IMG/VR virus record: IMGVR_UViG_3300006037_000006
Location: 1-64,000 of that record
Strand: one strand, 5' to 3'
Source: a virus
DNA: 64,000 bases
Shown here: positions 38,911-48,228 of the stretch, piece by piece
How the letters are laid out: the number at the start of each line of letters is the position of its first letter
Position numbering within the stretch: the first letter of the stretch is position 1
Notes under the pieces: generated by a model
Told to the model about the DNA's origin: nothing
Seen by the model: the letters and a program-made list of their open reading frames with translations, nothing else
Database searches by the model: none
Position numbers and translations under genes: made by a program

Positions 38911-41900
38911 TTATGGATATAGTTTATCGTAGTGGCAGCGCAGCCATGCCCAGTCATAACTAAGTCGTAGCTTTTCTAATTCGCCGTTAACAGATTCATA
39001 GTAGCGACAAGCATCTAGTGCTGCATCCATACTAACATTTCCAAAATCACCGTCACCTAAGTTTAACCATGAACTTAATCTGAACTTAGCTTCTAAGTCA
39101 TCGTTCTTTTCAGTATATGCCTTTAGTTTCAAAGTTTCACGGAAACTAGTACGCCATGTGTCCCACGCACTAGTATTATACATACCTATACCACTGTTTA
39201 GCTTGATAACTTCATGTTCCCCATCCATAGTAAAGTCTAAACCTTTAGCTATAGTGTTAAGCGTAATGTTCTTATTATTAGCAACTATAGCTTGATGTCC
39301 GTACTCTAAGTGGTTAACCGGGTTAGTTGCAGTAAATATATAGTGCTTGGGAATCTGTAGTCTGTCTGGTTGCCAATCAAAATCAAACTTAGCATTAACC
39401 TTAAGTTTAGCATTGACCAAGAAGTACCAAGGCGTATTGCTCGCGTTAGCTGCTGCATGTTGACTTGCCACGCGACCGTTTATACCATCTACTCTGATAA
39501 CTCTATTCGCTAAATCACCTGTCATAAACAAAAGGTGCTCGTAGTTTTCATCAGCATTAGCTTCGCCGTTACTAAAGAATACAATGTCAAGTGGGTTACT
39601 ATAAACTAGCTTGTCTACACGCTTGATATACGGGTAATCATAAAGTTCTTTCTTCACGTAGTTTTTAGCTTCTTTTGGTACAGTAATATATGTTCCGCCG
39701 GTACTATGAACAGTTATGTTCTTAGTTTCAGGAGTCCACAAACTCATGGGTTCATCGTTTGTTACTCTTATTTCTTTGTTGTCTGCCGAGAGAATCGTAG
39801 CATAAGGCCAATTAAAATCAAAATCAGTAATAGAGACATGAGTATCCTTTTCATTTATAAAAATAGGTGCGGGCAATCGTTTTGCCCGTTGATGCTGGTT
39901 GTAATTAATTTTCACATAGTCTTCAAGCACAACCATACCATCAATCAATGTTCGCAATTTGTTCACGTCAATTAAGAATGTGTCCCCGAACTTTTGCTTA
40001 TCGCTAGGGAACACGTGCAATTGATCCTTAGCGTAAGGGTCACACATATAAGTAAAGTCAAACTGAAAGTATTCACAGATGGTACTGACAACCCAAACAT
40101 AATGTTCCTTCTTAACTGGTAATGACTTTACTATTGTTTTCAGCGTGTCCAAATAGCTAGTATCGTACTTAACAATCAATCTTCCCTCATGGGTGATATC
40201 ACTGAGGTCTGTGTCAGACAGATTACTATGGTCGATGTAGACGATATCGTATAACACTTCAACTGCTTGTGCTCTCTTAGTCTTAACAAAGTTCAATATG
40301 TTCAAATGTTCAATGACCTTCACATACTTTGTAGATTCTTCAAACGTGTCCTTGTTCACTAGGTAAGTATTTCCCCAATGACTCCATTGAGTTCCAAACA
40401 CATGAACCATATCCATCTGCCACGGGCTAGGATAGAAGTCAAACATAAACCCACCGTATTCAAGTTCACTGTTTACTACCCAGAATAGTTTAGACTCACT
40501 CTTGTTGCAACAACGTTGGATAGTTTCTACCCAGCTATTTAAATAGCGAGTCTTTTGTAGTTGAGGATAACGTATTTTCAGTGCGTCATATCTATCACCG
40601 CCGTTACCCCGATCAATGTAGAACATGCTTAAATTAGTTTCAATAGCCACTGTTTGATCTACTACATAGTTTATTTCACGGTGACCTAGTTTGTACATAG
40701 GTCCGTTGATATAGTATGTCTGTGTATTCTTACTGAACTCATTACCAAACGTGTTGATATGGCGGAAGTTCTCGTTAGTGGGTCTCCAACTAAAATCAAA
40801 CTTATCATAAGTCAAGTCGGGGTTCAATACCCAGAAGACTTCATCTGGGTGTTCATTAATCAGTTCTTCTAGTGTCGTTTTAATAGAGTAACGATTGACA
40901 ATTCCCTCACGATTACTATCTTCATACTCCATCAACACTACTTCAGTCGCAGCTGGTTGAGTATATCTAGGGCCGTTGTTCACCCATTGATAAATTTGAG
41001 GTTGACTATGTGGATTGGGTCTCCAACTGAAATCAAATGTCTGTAAGTCTTCACTGTTGTTCACTGTCCACAATGACATATCAATCTTAGGTAGAGCAAC
41101 AGGATAATCCATGTACTTTTTGATAGTAGCCCCCGGTACAACATACTCAAGGGTAGGTTCTGTCTTACTATCATTCCATTTGTTACCAAACACATACACA
41201 AGAGGTGGCTCATGTAAATTAGGATCGGGTCTCCATCTAAAGTCAAAACTATTCTTGTCTACTGCTATTAACTCATTCCATCTATCCCATTCAGGTGCTA
41301 AGTCAGCAATGCCCATGTACTTCTTTTCAGTTGCTCCTGGGACGATATACTCAATTGTTGTTTTCTGTTCTGCTGAATGAAACTTGTTACCCCATACGTA
41401 AATATACGGAGGCTCATGTAAGTTAGGATCAGGTCTCCAGCTAAAGTCAAAAGTTGTTCTATCTACTAGTAGATGTTCAGTCCATCTATCCCATTCAGGT
41501 GCTAAGTCTACTGTACCCATGTACTTTACTTCTGTAGCTCCAGGAACTAGGTACTGTATAGTAGGCTTGACTTCTGCCGGGTCATATATGTTGCCCCATA
41601 CGTAAACGTAAGGTGGCTCATGTAAGTTAGGATCAGGTCTCCAACTCATATCAAACGTAGTTTTGTCTACTTTGATAAACTCGTTCCATCTATCCCATTC
41701 AGGCTCTAAGTCTACGATGCCCATATACTTCTTTTCAGTAGCGCCGGGGACTTTATATTCTACTGTTGGTTTAATTTCTGCTGCATCGTATTTGTTACCC
41801 CATACATAGATATAAGGAGGACTAGTTGGATCAGGTCTCCAAGTAAAATCAAACGTAGCTTTGTCTACTTTAATTGATTCAGTCCATCTATCCCATTGAG

Positions 41901-42405
41901 GAAAAACTTGTACATTGCCCATGTACTTTCTATCGGTTGCGGTTTTAACATGATACTCTAGCGTCGGTTCAACCTCAGCCGGTACATGCTTATTACCCCA
42001 AGTGTAGATGTAGGGCGACTCATTAGGGTCAGGTCTCCACAATACATCAATGCTTGACATATCAATCGGTGATAAGAACTTCCAAGATTGATTCTTTAGT
42101 TTGATTGGGGAAACGTCAGTACGATAGATAAATGTATCTACGTCTAGTTCAGTGCAAAGCCAAGTTCCACTATCTTTGTCAAACTCACTAGGCCACACAT
42201 TGTTGAAATCACTTGTCCATGCATCTTCGTCGGGCAAGAACTCAAAATCCCAATCCCAATCAAAATTTTGATAATCACTGCATTCAGTAATTACCCAGAA
42301 ATGCTCTGTAGTGGATAATGACCTAGCGTGTGCTAAGTCAGTTGCATGTTGCTCTCTCGGGTGTGCGTGTGGCTTGTTGCCGAAGTAAAATACATCTCTT
42401 AACAT
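38911..42405 (-). CDS. Giant repeat protein with glycosyltransferase-like C-terminus
   Basis: 1164 aa. At least five strong ~68-aa repeats (about residues 110-450), each with FDFxWRPDPNxxEPPYIYVW, then KPTxEYxVPGATEKKYMG, then PEWDRWxE. Five weaker copies continue (FDFSWRPT, FMFDFYPS, FDFTYMCDP, FDFDWQPD). The last ~200 residues contain DIVFFSNGEANADE, RVDGINGRVASQHAAANAS and AWDTWRTSFRETLKL, the same blocks as the 52321-53268 protein, so it is GT-A-like. Multi-copy architecture suggests a modular sugar-binding or transfer scaffold. Function unknown. Confidence 0.72.
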   Translation of the reverse strand: MLRDVFYFGNKPHAHPREQHATDLAHARSLSTTEHFWVITECSDYQNFDWDWDFEFLPDEDAWTSDFNNVWPSEFDKDSGTWLCTELDVDTFIYRTDVSPIKLKNQSWKFLSPIDMSSIDVLWRPDPNESPYIYTWGNKHVPAEVEPTLEYHVKTATDRKYMGNVQVFPQWDRWTESIKVDKATFDFTWRPDPTSPPYIYVWGNKYDAAEIKPTVEYKVPGATEKKYMGIVDLEPEWDRWNEFIKVDKTTFDMSWRPDPNLHEPPYVYVWGNIYDPAEVKPTIQYLVPGATEVKYMGTVDLAPEWDRWTEHLLVDRTTFDFSWRPDPNLHEPPYIYVWGNKFHSAEQKTTIEYIVPGATEKKYMGIADLAPEWDRWNELIAVDKNSFDFRWRPDPNLHEPPLVYVFGNKWNDSKTEPTLEYVVPGATIKKYMDYPVALPKIDMSLWTVNNSEDLQTFDFSWRPNPHSQPQIYQWVNNGPRYTQPAATEVVLMEYEDSNREGIVNRYSIKTTLEELINEHPDEVFWVLNPDLTYDKFDFSWRPTNENFRHINTFGNEFSKNTQTYYINGPMYKLGHREINYVVDQTVAIETNLSMFYIDRGNGGDRYDALKIRYPQLQKTRYLNSWVETIQRCCNKSESKLFWVVNSELEYGGFMFDFYPSPWQMDMVHVFGTQWSHWGNTYLVNKDTFEESTKYVKVIEHLNILNFVKTKRAQAVEVLYDIVYIDHSNLSDTDLSDITHEGRLIVKYDTSYLDTLKTIVKSLPVKKEHYVWVVSTICEYFQFDFTYMCDPYAKDQLHVFPSDKQKFGDTFLIDVNKLRTLIDGMVVLEDYVKINYNQHQRAKRLPAPIFINEKDTHVSITDFDFNWPYATILSADNKEIRVTNDEPMSLWTPETKNITVHSTGGTYITVPKEAKNYVKKELYDYPYIKRVDKLVYSNPLDIVFFSNGEANADENYEHLLFMTGDLANRVIRVDGINGRVASQHAAANASNTPWYFLVNAKLKVNAKFDFDWQPDRLQIPKHYIFTATNPVNHLEYGHQAIVANNKNITLNTIAKGLDFTMDGEHEVIKLNSGIGMYNTSAWDTWRTSFRETLKLKAYTEKNDDLEAKFRLSSWLNLGDGDFGNVSMDAALDACRYYESVNGELEKLRLSYDWAWLRCHYDKLYP

Positions 42406-42418
42406 GCATATACTTATG

Positions 42419-42595
42419 TCAGTATTTGCCCCATTGAATCTTTAGCCATAACCTCTCAATGAGATATTGAACTATCGCTAATACAATGTGAATTGCTACC
42501 GCTTCACCTAACCCTGTCCATAGTGCAGTGATTAGTAATGCAACTATTCTATATGAAATTGTCCTAGCAATAGTACGTGCATGAATTTCAGTCAC
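42419..42595 (-). CDS. DUF2061-type small membrane protein (GTG start)
   Basis: 58 aa. ARTISYRIVALLITALWTGL then GEAVAIHIVLAIVQYLIERL and LKIQWGKY: two transmembrane helices and a W-K-x-x-W-G end, the DUF2061 pattern. GTG overlaps the carbamoyltransferase stop (GTGA). Unknown function; the family sits in many bacterial genomes and, here, in a sugar cluster. Confidence 0.78.
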   Translation of the reverse strand: MTEIHARTIARTISYRIVALLITALWTGLGEAVAIHIVLAIVQYLIERLWLKIQWGKY

Positions 42596-44085
42596 GATAA
42601 AACCTTGACCCCATACAATTGTTCAAATCTGTCTGCATCTGCCCGATCATTAACCATTGGTTCACCCCTAACATTCAAGCTAGTGTTAAGCAGCATAGGG
42701 CATCCTGTCAAGACGAACCACTTTTCAAGGAGTTCTCTAATTCCGCTTCCATCTTTTGGGACAGTTTGGACACGACTAGTCCCATCATGATGCACGATAG
42801 CAGGAAATAAGTCAGGATGCCTACAAGTACTGATGACTTGCATATACCTACTATTATCCCAGCCATCAGGCATGCTGAAATAATTATCAGCATACTCTTC
42901 CAGAATGACCGGCGCAAATGGTCTGAATTTTTGTCTACGTTTGATTTCATTTACTTTATCCTTAATTTCACTACCTCTAGGGTCTGCAAGGAGACTTCTG
43001 TTTCCCAATGCTCTCGGGCCGAACTCTGCGCGACCTGATGCGACACCAACGATGCGGTCAGTAAGTAACACATCAAGTAAACTATTAACAGGATAGTTCC
43101 CAACAATGTCATGCCCAAGATAAGCATCATTCCAATTAACTTTATACTTGTACCCAAGACATGCTGCACCGAGACTAGAGCCTGCATCGCCCGGATTTGG
43201 CATGATCCAAATGTTATCATAGTAATTTCCTAGTAATCTATTAGCTAAACAGTTTAGTGCTACACCGCCACCATATACAAGATTCTTACTCTTGCCTAAC
43301 ATACGGGCCTTACTAATGACATGCTGGATCAAATGCTCTGTAACAATTTGTGTACTAGTAGCAATATCCATGTTGTTTGCACCCTCTAAGAAGTTGTCGG
43401 GTACTCCTATGTGCAAGTTTTTATCGAATCGTAACTCTCTTGCTGATGCAACAAGAGTGTCATAGATTTCACCCGAGTGACGTGACTGGCCATATGCTGC
43501 CATACCCATTAAAATATATTCTTCATCTAGTGGGCGTAGTCCCACTCTAGCAGTCATTGCACTATAGAATAGTCCTATACTGTCAGGATAAGTTTGTCCC
43601 CATACCTTTTTATATTCAGCACGTCCGGTGTCCTCATCATATGAAGCATCCCATATACTGATAGTGTCAAACTCTCCAATGGCATCAATGATAACAACAG
43701 TAGCGTCATCAAAGGGACTGGTTTGAAAGCCAGCAGCAGCATGACTTAAATGATGATTATGAGTATGAACAGTCTTGTTACCTAACTGATATTTAATAGT
43801 ACTTCTACCGATAACATTTTTGACTGATATGTTTGCAATGCAAGTGGGTTCTCCTGCACGTAGTTGACGTAAGTACTTGAGCCAAGGTCTTTCATAGTAA
43901 TGAACTTCATAGTCATCACTATCCATATATGATTTTGCATCAGTGATTAGAGGCAAACATAAGTGCGAGTCATGTTTAAAGTTACTGTACCGTTCACTAT
44001 GCCCTGCAAATATAATTTCCCCGTAACTATTCACGACACTGATGGCAGCATCATGGAACCCAGAGCTAATCCCTATGTAATTCAT
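42592..44085 (-). CDS. Carbamoyltransferase (NodU/CmcH family)
   Basis: 497 aa. N-terminal YIGISSGFHDAAISVV and the HHLSHAA metal motif with DDATVVIIDAIGEFDT; C-terminal YrdC-like half with GVALNCLANRLL and AEFGPRALGNRSLLADPR. The family transfers carbamoyl from carbamoyl phosphate to hydroxyl groups of sugars or antibiotics, in an ATP-dependent way. Known from other T4-like phages. Substrate here is likely a glycan or small molecule made by neighbouring genes. Followed by the DUF2061 protein with GTGA overlap. Confidence 0.93.
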   Translation of the reverse strand: MNYIGISSGFHDAAISVVNSYGEIIFAGHSERYSNFKHDSHLCLPLITDAKSYMDSDDYEVHYYERPWLKYLRQLRAGEPTCIANISVKNVIGRSTIKYQLGNKTVHTHNHHLSHAAAGFQTSPFDDATVVIIDAIGEFDTISIWDASYDEDTGRAEYKKVWGQTYPDSIGLFYSAMTARVGLRPLDEEYILMGMAAYGQSRHSGEIYDTLVASARELRFDKNLHIGVPDNFLEGANNMDIATSTQIVTEHLIQHVISKARMLGKSKNLVYGGGVALNCLANRLLGNYYDNIWIMPNPGDAGSSLGAACLGYKYKVNWNDAYLGHDIVGNYPVNSLLDVLLTDRIVGVASGRAEFGPRALGNRSLLADPRGSEIKDKVNEIKRRQKFRPFAPVILEEYADNYFSMPDGWDNSRYMQVISTCRHPDLFPAIVHHDGTSRVQTVPKDGSGIRELLEKWFVLTGCPMLLNTSLNVRGEPMVNDRADADRFEQLYGVKVLS

Positions 44086-44180
44086 TTGTAGATGAATGGA
44101 TCTTTTTTACGCATTTCTTTTAGGCGTTTTCGATACTTGTACTCACGCATGAGATTCTTGAAGAAGTTAATTACGAACAT
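44082..44180 (-). CDS. 32-aa basic microprotein
   Basis: MFVINFFKNLMREYKYRKRL then KEMRKKDPFIYK. The YRKRLKExRKxDPFIYK end resembles a short peptide frequently found in T4-like phages. AAGGAATTATCTAAAA lies before the ATG. It overlaps the TctC-like gene's stop and the carbamoyltransferase's start, so all three are translationally linked. Function unknown. Confidence 0.6.
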   Translation of the reverse strand: MFVINFFKNLMREYKYRKRLKEMRKKDPFIYK

Positions 44181-45075
44181 TTTTTAGATAATTCCTTAGA
44201 TTGAGTAGAGTCTGTTCAGCTTGCTTAACAGTCCCATTAGTAATAGTATGTATGCTCATTCGATCCTTAGCATAAGATTTAAATTGAGTTGAATTCATAG
44301 CAGAGTTAACCCGTGCGTTCAATATAGCGATTTCACTATCAGGAACATCACTCTTAACGTGCAACATGATTTTAGTCATTAGTGGGTCGATTTCAGTATA
44401 TTTATTGCGTAAATTTACCGACTCATTTCTAGAAGCTCCAGCCATAATATGTGCTATTTCTTTAGCCTTAGCAGTATCAATTAACTGATTCAGTGATCCA
44501 CCATCTACATACACATCAATCGCACCTTCTCTCAGTGCCGCAACCGCATCTGATGGTTTTCGAAAGACCACAACTTCGTAGTTGCTGTTAGTTTTATCTA
44601 GAATATAAGTAAATGCAGCAGCGGTGTTGGTTGTGGGGGCTCCGACTAGTATACTCTTACCCGTTCTTTTGCTATTGCTTATTAATTCTTCGACCGAGCC
44701 AGCGCCTGTAACAGGAGCTAGAATCAAGAACGTACTAGAGAACAAATTGATTACAGGTTTAAGGGTGTCAGTAGCAGGGCTGATAGTAGGATTTTTAAAT
44801 TGATTCAATCCACCCACACTAGTACCAGCACATAGAATGCTAGGCTCAGTTAACGTAATGAAATGCTTATGCGCAACCATATGGTCGGCACCTGCCATAT
44901 TAGTAATCACTGTATTTGTGTTATTCAGTTGATCATATATTTCAAATATCTTTCTGCAAGTAGTATCTACTATTGAGCCGGCGCCCAATGACACGATGAC
45001 ATTTATGTTTTTGGTATATTGATCTGCGTTGCAGTTAAATGACAGTATAGCTAAGATTAGTATTAGAATTTTCAT
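44167..45075 (-). CDS. TctC/Bug-family periplasmic solute receptor
   Basis: 302 aa. Signal peptide MKILILILAILSFNCNA. NVIVSLGAGSIVDTTCRKIF matches the start of Bug receptors (PxGAGSxxDxxxR), followed by NMAGADHMVAHKHF, then ILVGAPTTNTAAAFTY, a DAVAALREGAIDVYVDGG block and a terminal helix. These proteins feed carboxylates to tripartite tricarboxylate transporters and are abundant in beta-proteobacteria. No transporter membrane subunits (TctA/B) in the window, so it would use a host transporter or act as a decoy. Unusual phage cargo. Confidence 0.82.
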   Translation of the reverse strand: MKILILILAILSFNCNADQYTKNINVIVSLGAGSIVDTTCRKIFEIYDQLNNTNTVITNMAGADHMVAHKHFITLTEPSILCAGTSVGGLNQFKNPTISPATDTLKPVINLFSSTFLILAPVTGAGSVEELISNSKRTGKSILVGAPTTNTAAAFTYILDKTNSNYEVVVFRKPSDAVAALREGAIDVYVDGGSLNQLIDTAKAKEIAHIMAGASRNESVNLRNKYTEIDPLMTKIMLHVKSDVPDSEIAILNARVNSAMNSTQFKSYAKDRMSIHTITNGTVKQAEQTLLNLRNYLKNVRN

Positions 45076-46205
45076 AGTTTGTAAAATTTACTCGACAGTG
45101 ATTTATAGCCATGTCCTCTAGTATCTTTGTTATAGAACTTAGTATCAATATGGCTGCTGATATACTGTAATGCGTATTCATAGTTCTTAACTAGATTTTC
45201 GTCAGTCTCGCTAAAGAACCATTTGTTTAGAATCGGGCCTGCTGTTGGTACCGGTGGTTTATTAGTTTGAAACTTAGGAGCATACTTAGGATCATAAATT
45301 ATATGCTGCATCAATGCCCTAAATATACCCACTTCATGCTCGTGCGTCTTTGTGAATACACTTCTGTACAAATCATTAGCAATACAGGCTTTCTTAATCT
45401 CTTGTGCTTGCTTAACTACGATCTCGGGTAAATCAGGAGTCCAGTAAAAGAATTCAGTAGCTGAGTTAATAAACAAGTCACTCATTGTGCTATCCATAGG
45501 ATGCATATGATAAGCGGATTGATCTAAGAAGAACGAATAATAATCTATGCCATCAAAGTATACTAATGGTTTATCTATTCCTAATAATTGACAGCTAATC
45601 TTGCCTTTCTCTGCTACTTCTAATATTTCGTTTGTCTTATATTGAGCCATTGCTCTAGCAATTACTCCTAAGTTACTACTAGCGTTAGGTAGTAGTTTCT
45701 CAGTCCAATTGTCCTTAGCAAATAATTCAGTAGTTGAAGTTGACATATCTTGAATTGTGATTTTGATTCCATCTATCTTGCTGCCCAAACTCTTTAGGTA
45801 TGGTATCGTTTGATAATCAATCTCGGCCCAGTAATTACTCCAATCAGTATCATTTTCTTTAGTGCGCTTACGTTCTGGTTCTGGTACTTGAATTACAATA
45901 TGATCTAATTTTATATCGTTATCTAAGAAACTATGAAGGACGTTCATGCTATCTTGTCCTCCACTAAAGTGCAACACGATATAGTCATACTTGTCCCGTA
46001 ATTGTTGCGCTCTCATTCTATATAATTGCGGCAGGGGCACCTCGATTGGGATAGTCCAGTCGATAGTAGAATATACACTATCGTTGAACACCCATCTAAC
46101 TTCAAAGCTATTCTTAGTGGCGTAAGTTACGGCTTCGGTCTTATTGTAGAATTTCTTCCAACCTACTAAATAATAACCACGCTTGTCAAGGTCTAGTGTT
46201 ACCAT
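45072..46205 (-). CDS. PP-loop ATP-pyrophosphatase (N-type) protein
   Basis: 377 aa. HFSGGQDSMNVLHSFLD is a PP-loop (SGGxDS) that binds ATP in N-type pyrophosphatases such as asparagine synthetase, QueC and tRNA-modification enzymes. Preceded by a ~70-residue N-terminal region and followed by a domain with no recognised motif. Substrate activation by adenylation of an acid seems likely. Together with the radical SAM pair and carbamoyltransferase it suggests a biosynthetic pathway. Overlaps the dehydrogenase by 20 bases. Confidence 0.78.
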   Translation of the reverse strand: MVTLDLDKRGYYLVGWKKFYNKTEAVTYATKNSFEVRWVFNDSVYSTIDWTIPIEVPLPQLYRMRAQQLRDKYDYIVLHFSGGQDSMNVLHSFLDNDIKLDHIVIQVPEPERKRTKENDTDWSNYWAEIDYQTIPYLKSLGSKIDGIKITIQDMSTSTTELFAKDNWTEKLLPNASSNLGVIARAMAQYKTNEILEVAEKGKISCQLLGIDKPLVYFDGIDYYSFFLDQSAYHMHPMDSTMSDLFINSATEFFYWTPDLPEIVVKQAQEIKKACIANDLYRSVFTKTHEHEVGIFRALMQHIIYDPKYAPKFQTNKPPVPTAGPILNKWFFSETDENLVKNYEYALQYISSHIDTKFYNKDTRGHGYKSLSSKFYKL

Positions 46206-47409
46206 AATGAATTACTTTGATTTGGTTGTTGTCAGTTGTGTATCTACGCCATGGATCGACTACGGTGCTTCCAGAAACAATTTCACAATATAGCTTCTGT
46301 GCTTTTTCAACATCAGCATAATCATACGTTAATTCTGCGCAGTGTGCTAGCAATACCACTCCTTTGATATGGGTAGTGACAGTTTCTTCAGTCAATGGAT
46401 CAACATAAAATACCCCATGCCCCATTTCTTCTACATAATGTCCCACTAGTGTACTGTAGCTTCCATCCGTGTAAGAGACATTAGGCTTGTATGCTTTACC
46501 ATGTATGAAGATATGCATTCCGGTACTATTTGCCTCGTCAACTAAGCATTGTGCAAGATTCTTAGCTTGTATCTCACGTGCTTGCATGATAGAGCCGAAC
46601 AAGTCATAACCCAAGTCTAATTGTTCTGCCATGTAACGTAGTGCAATGTTATCACGTGGATGACAAGCTCCTGCATCGCCCATGCCTGCTGTCATGTACT
46701 TAGGTCCCATGATACGCATTGTACTGTCTGCTAATGCTTTGGTTACTACGTCTACGTTGATATTACCTTGCTTCACTGCAACGTCTTGGATCATGTTGAC
46801 CAATCCAATCTTAGCACTGATGAAAGTATTGTAGAACACTTTGATACATTCACACTCGTCCCATGTACCTACTACATAGCGAGGTTCGTTCTGCATCATA
46901 GTCTTATAGAAGTTGATTAGTAGTTGTGCATCACCCGTTTCACTACCATCTTCTGTACCGATCATAACCATCTCGGGGTTTACAAAGTCCCATGCTACAC
47001 TGCCCATTGCAATTAAGTATGGATTGTAGATAAAGCGAGTATTAGGAATCAAATTAACAAATTGATTGCGAGTAGTGCCAGGTAGTACGGTAGAGATAAG
47101 AACCAACAATTGATTCTTGTTCATATACTTGTTTGCTTCTACTAAGCATTCTTTTACAATGTCATAGTTAAAGTCCTTTGTAGCTAAGTGGGCACTAGGT
47201 GTAGAACCATCATACTCTTTACTGTGCGGGGTAGGTACTGCAATGAATACAATGTCTTTGTCTTTTACTGCTAATTCTATACTAAAAACGACATTCACAT
47301 TGTCACTGATCACCGGTTGTACATCATATCCGTCTACGACATGTTGCTTTGCCATAACTTCTGCGCAGGCCAGGCCTAGTTTTCCTATTCCAATAAATCC
47401 GATGTTCAT
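46186..47409 (-). CDS. UDP-glucose/GDP-mannose dehydrogenase family protein
   Basis: 407 aa. N-terminal IGFIGIGKLGLACAEVM Rossmann motif, VFIAVPTPHS, STVLPGTTRN, central ACHPRDNIALRYMA and NTFISAKIGLVNMI (typical of the dimer domain), then SYTDGSYSTLVGHYVEEMG. The usual catalytic Cys motif (GxGFGGxCxxKD) appears as MGDAGACHPRDN, so a Cys is kept. Oxidises a nucleotide sugar to a uronic acid. Size and domain order match the family. Confidence 0.88.
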   Translation of the reverse strand: MNIGFIGIGKLGLACAEVMAKQHVVDGYDVQPVISDNVNVVFSIELAVKDKDIVFIAVPTPHSKEYDGSTPSAHLATKDFNYDIVKECLVEANKYMNKNQLLVLISTVLPGTTRNQFVNLIPNTRFIYNPYLIAMGSVAWDFVNPEMVMIGTEDGSETGDAQLLINFYKTMMQNEPRYVVGTWDECECIKVFYNTFISAKIGLVNMIQDVAVKQGNINVDVVTKALADSTMRIMGPKYMTAGMGDAGACHPRDNIALRYMAEQLDLGYDLFGSIMQAREIQAKNLAQCLVDEANSTGMHIFIHGKAYKPNVSYTDGSYSTLVGHYVEEMGHGVFYVDPLTEETVTTHIKGVVLLAHCAELTYDYADVEKAQKLYCEIVSGSTVVDPWRRYTTDNNQIKVIHYGNTRP

Positions 47410-47460
47410 AAATATTTCCTCTTACTGTATTTAAAAGGATTACTCTCCCCCGAATTTAAT

Positions 47461-48228
47461 TTACAGTCTAGGTGGCCAGGGCGCTTGATAAACTAAGTCA
47501 TCCTGAGACTTGGCCTTCATTACCACATCGTCATGAAATTCCATAAAATCAATCGTTTTCTGAGACCAGGTAAGGTTCGGGAATACTTTATTAACAAAGT
47601 TAAAATGCGCCTTAGGTGCCGGATGATAGTCGTGAGTTTGACCGCCCGGAATATTATGTCTGATTGGGAGTGACCCCCATTTACTATCGCACCCGATCGT
47701 AAGTAGATCATTCTTTAACAAGTCAATGACAGGCTTGTATAGATCAAGGACATCTTGGTACTCGCCTTCTAATTTATTAGTGGTGTCACGTATCACTGCT
47801 TCTAATGGTTGCATTGACAACATATGATATGTTGCTTTAGTAGTTTGTAGTAAACAGTCTGACATTGAAATCAATGCCAAGTCTCTAATTAATTGTCCAC
47901 GGTTGTCTACATACTTCATCAGAAAGTCTTTGTCATAGAAATTTTGATAATAGATATTCCCATGACAATGCCATTGGTTTTCTACGTAACGATCCTCTCT
48001 AGTGATAGTACTCCACATAACCATAACTAGATCATCTTCGTTAAACTTATACCGCATATTAGATTCAGCTATTTGATTGCTAATAAAGATATTTCCTGCG
48101 CCGCTTTGAGCACAGTTAATATACGTAGGGATCTCTTGTCCTATCATATCAGCCCAAGTAGGCCATTGATAGCGAGTCATACTGCATCCAAATGCAAAGA
48201 ATCTTTTGTATTTTGTAAAATCAATCAT
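47461..48228 (-). CDS. SGNH/GDSL-like hydrolase-fold protein
   Basis: 255 aa from MIDFTKYKRF. FAFGCSMTRYQWPTWADMI is a block-I like (G-x-S), QSGAGNIFISNQI carries Gly/Asn of blocks II-III, and HDYHPAPKAHFNFV supplies the D-x-x-H of block V. Related proteins appear with glycan clusters in phage genomes, perhaps as esterases or acetyltransferases of sugars. The exact catalytic Ser is not certain. Confidence 0.68.
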   Translation of the reverse strand: MIDFTKYKRFFAFGCSMTRYQWPTWADMIGQEIPTYINCAQSGAGNIFISNQIAESNMRYKFNEDDLVMVMWSTITREDRYVENQWHCHGNIYYQNFYDKDFLMKYVDNRGQLIRDLALISMSDCLLQTTKATYHMLSMQPLEAVIRDTTNKLEGEYQDVLDLYKPVIDLLKNDLLTIGCDSKWGSLPIRHNIPGGQTHDYHPAPKAHFNFVNKVFPNLTWSQKTIDFMEFHDDVVMKAKSQDDLVYQAPWPPRL

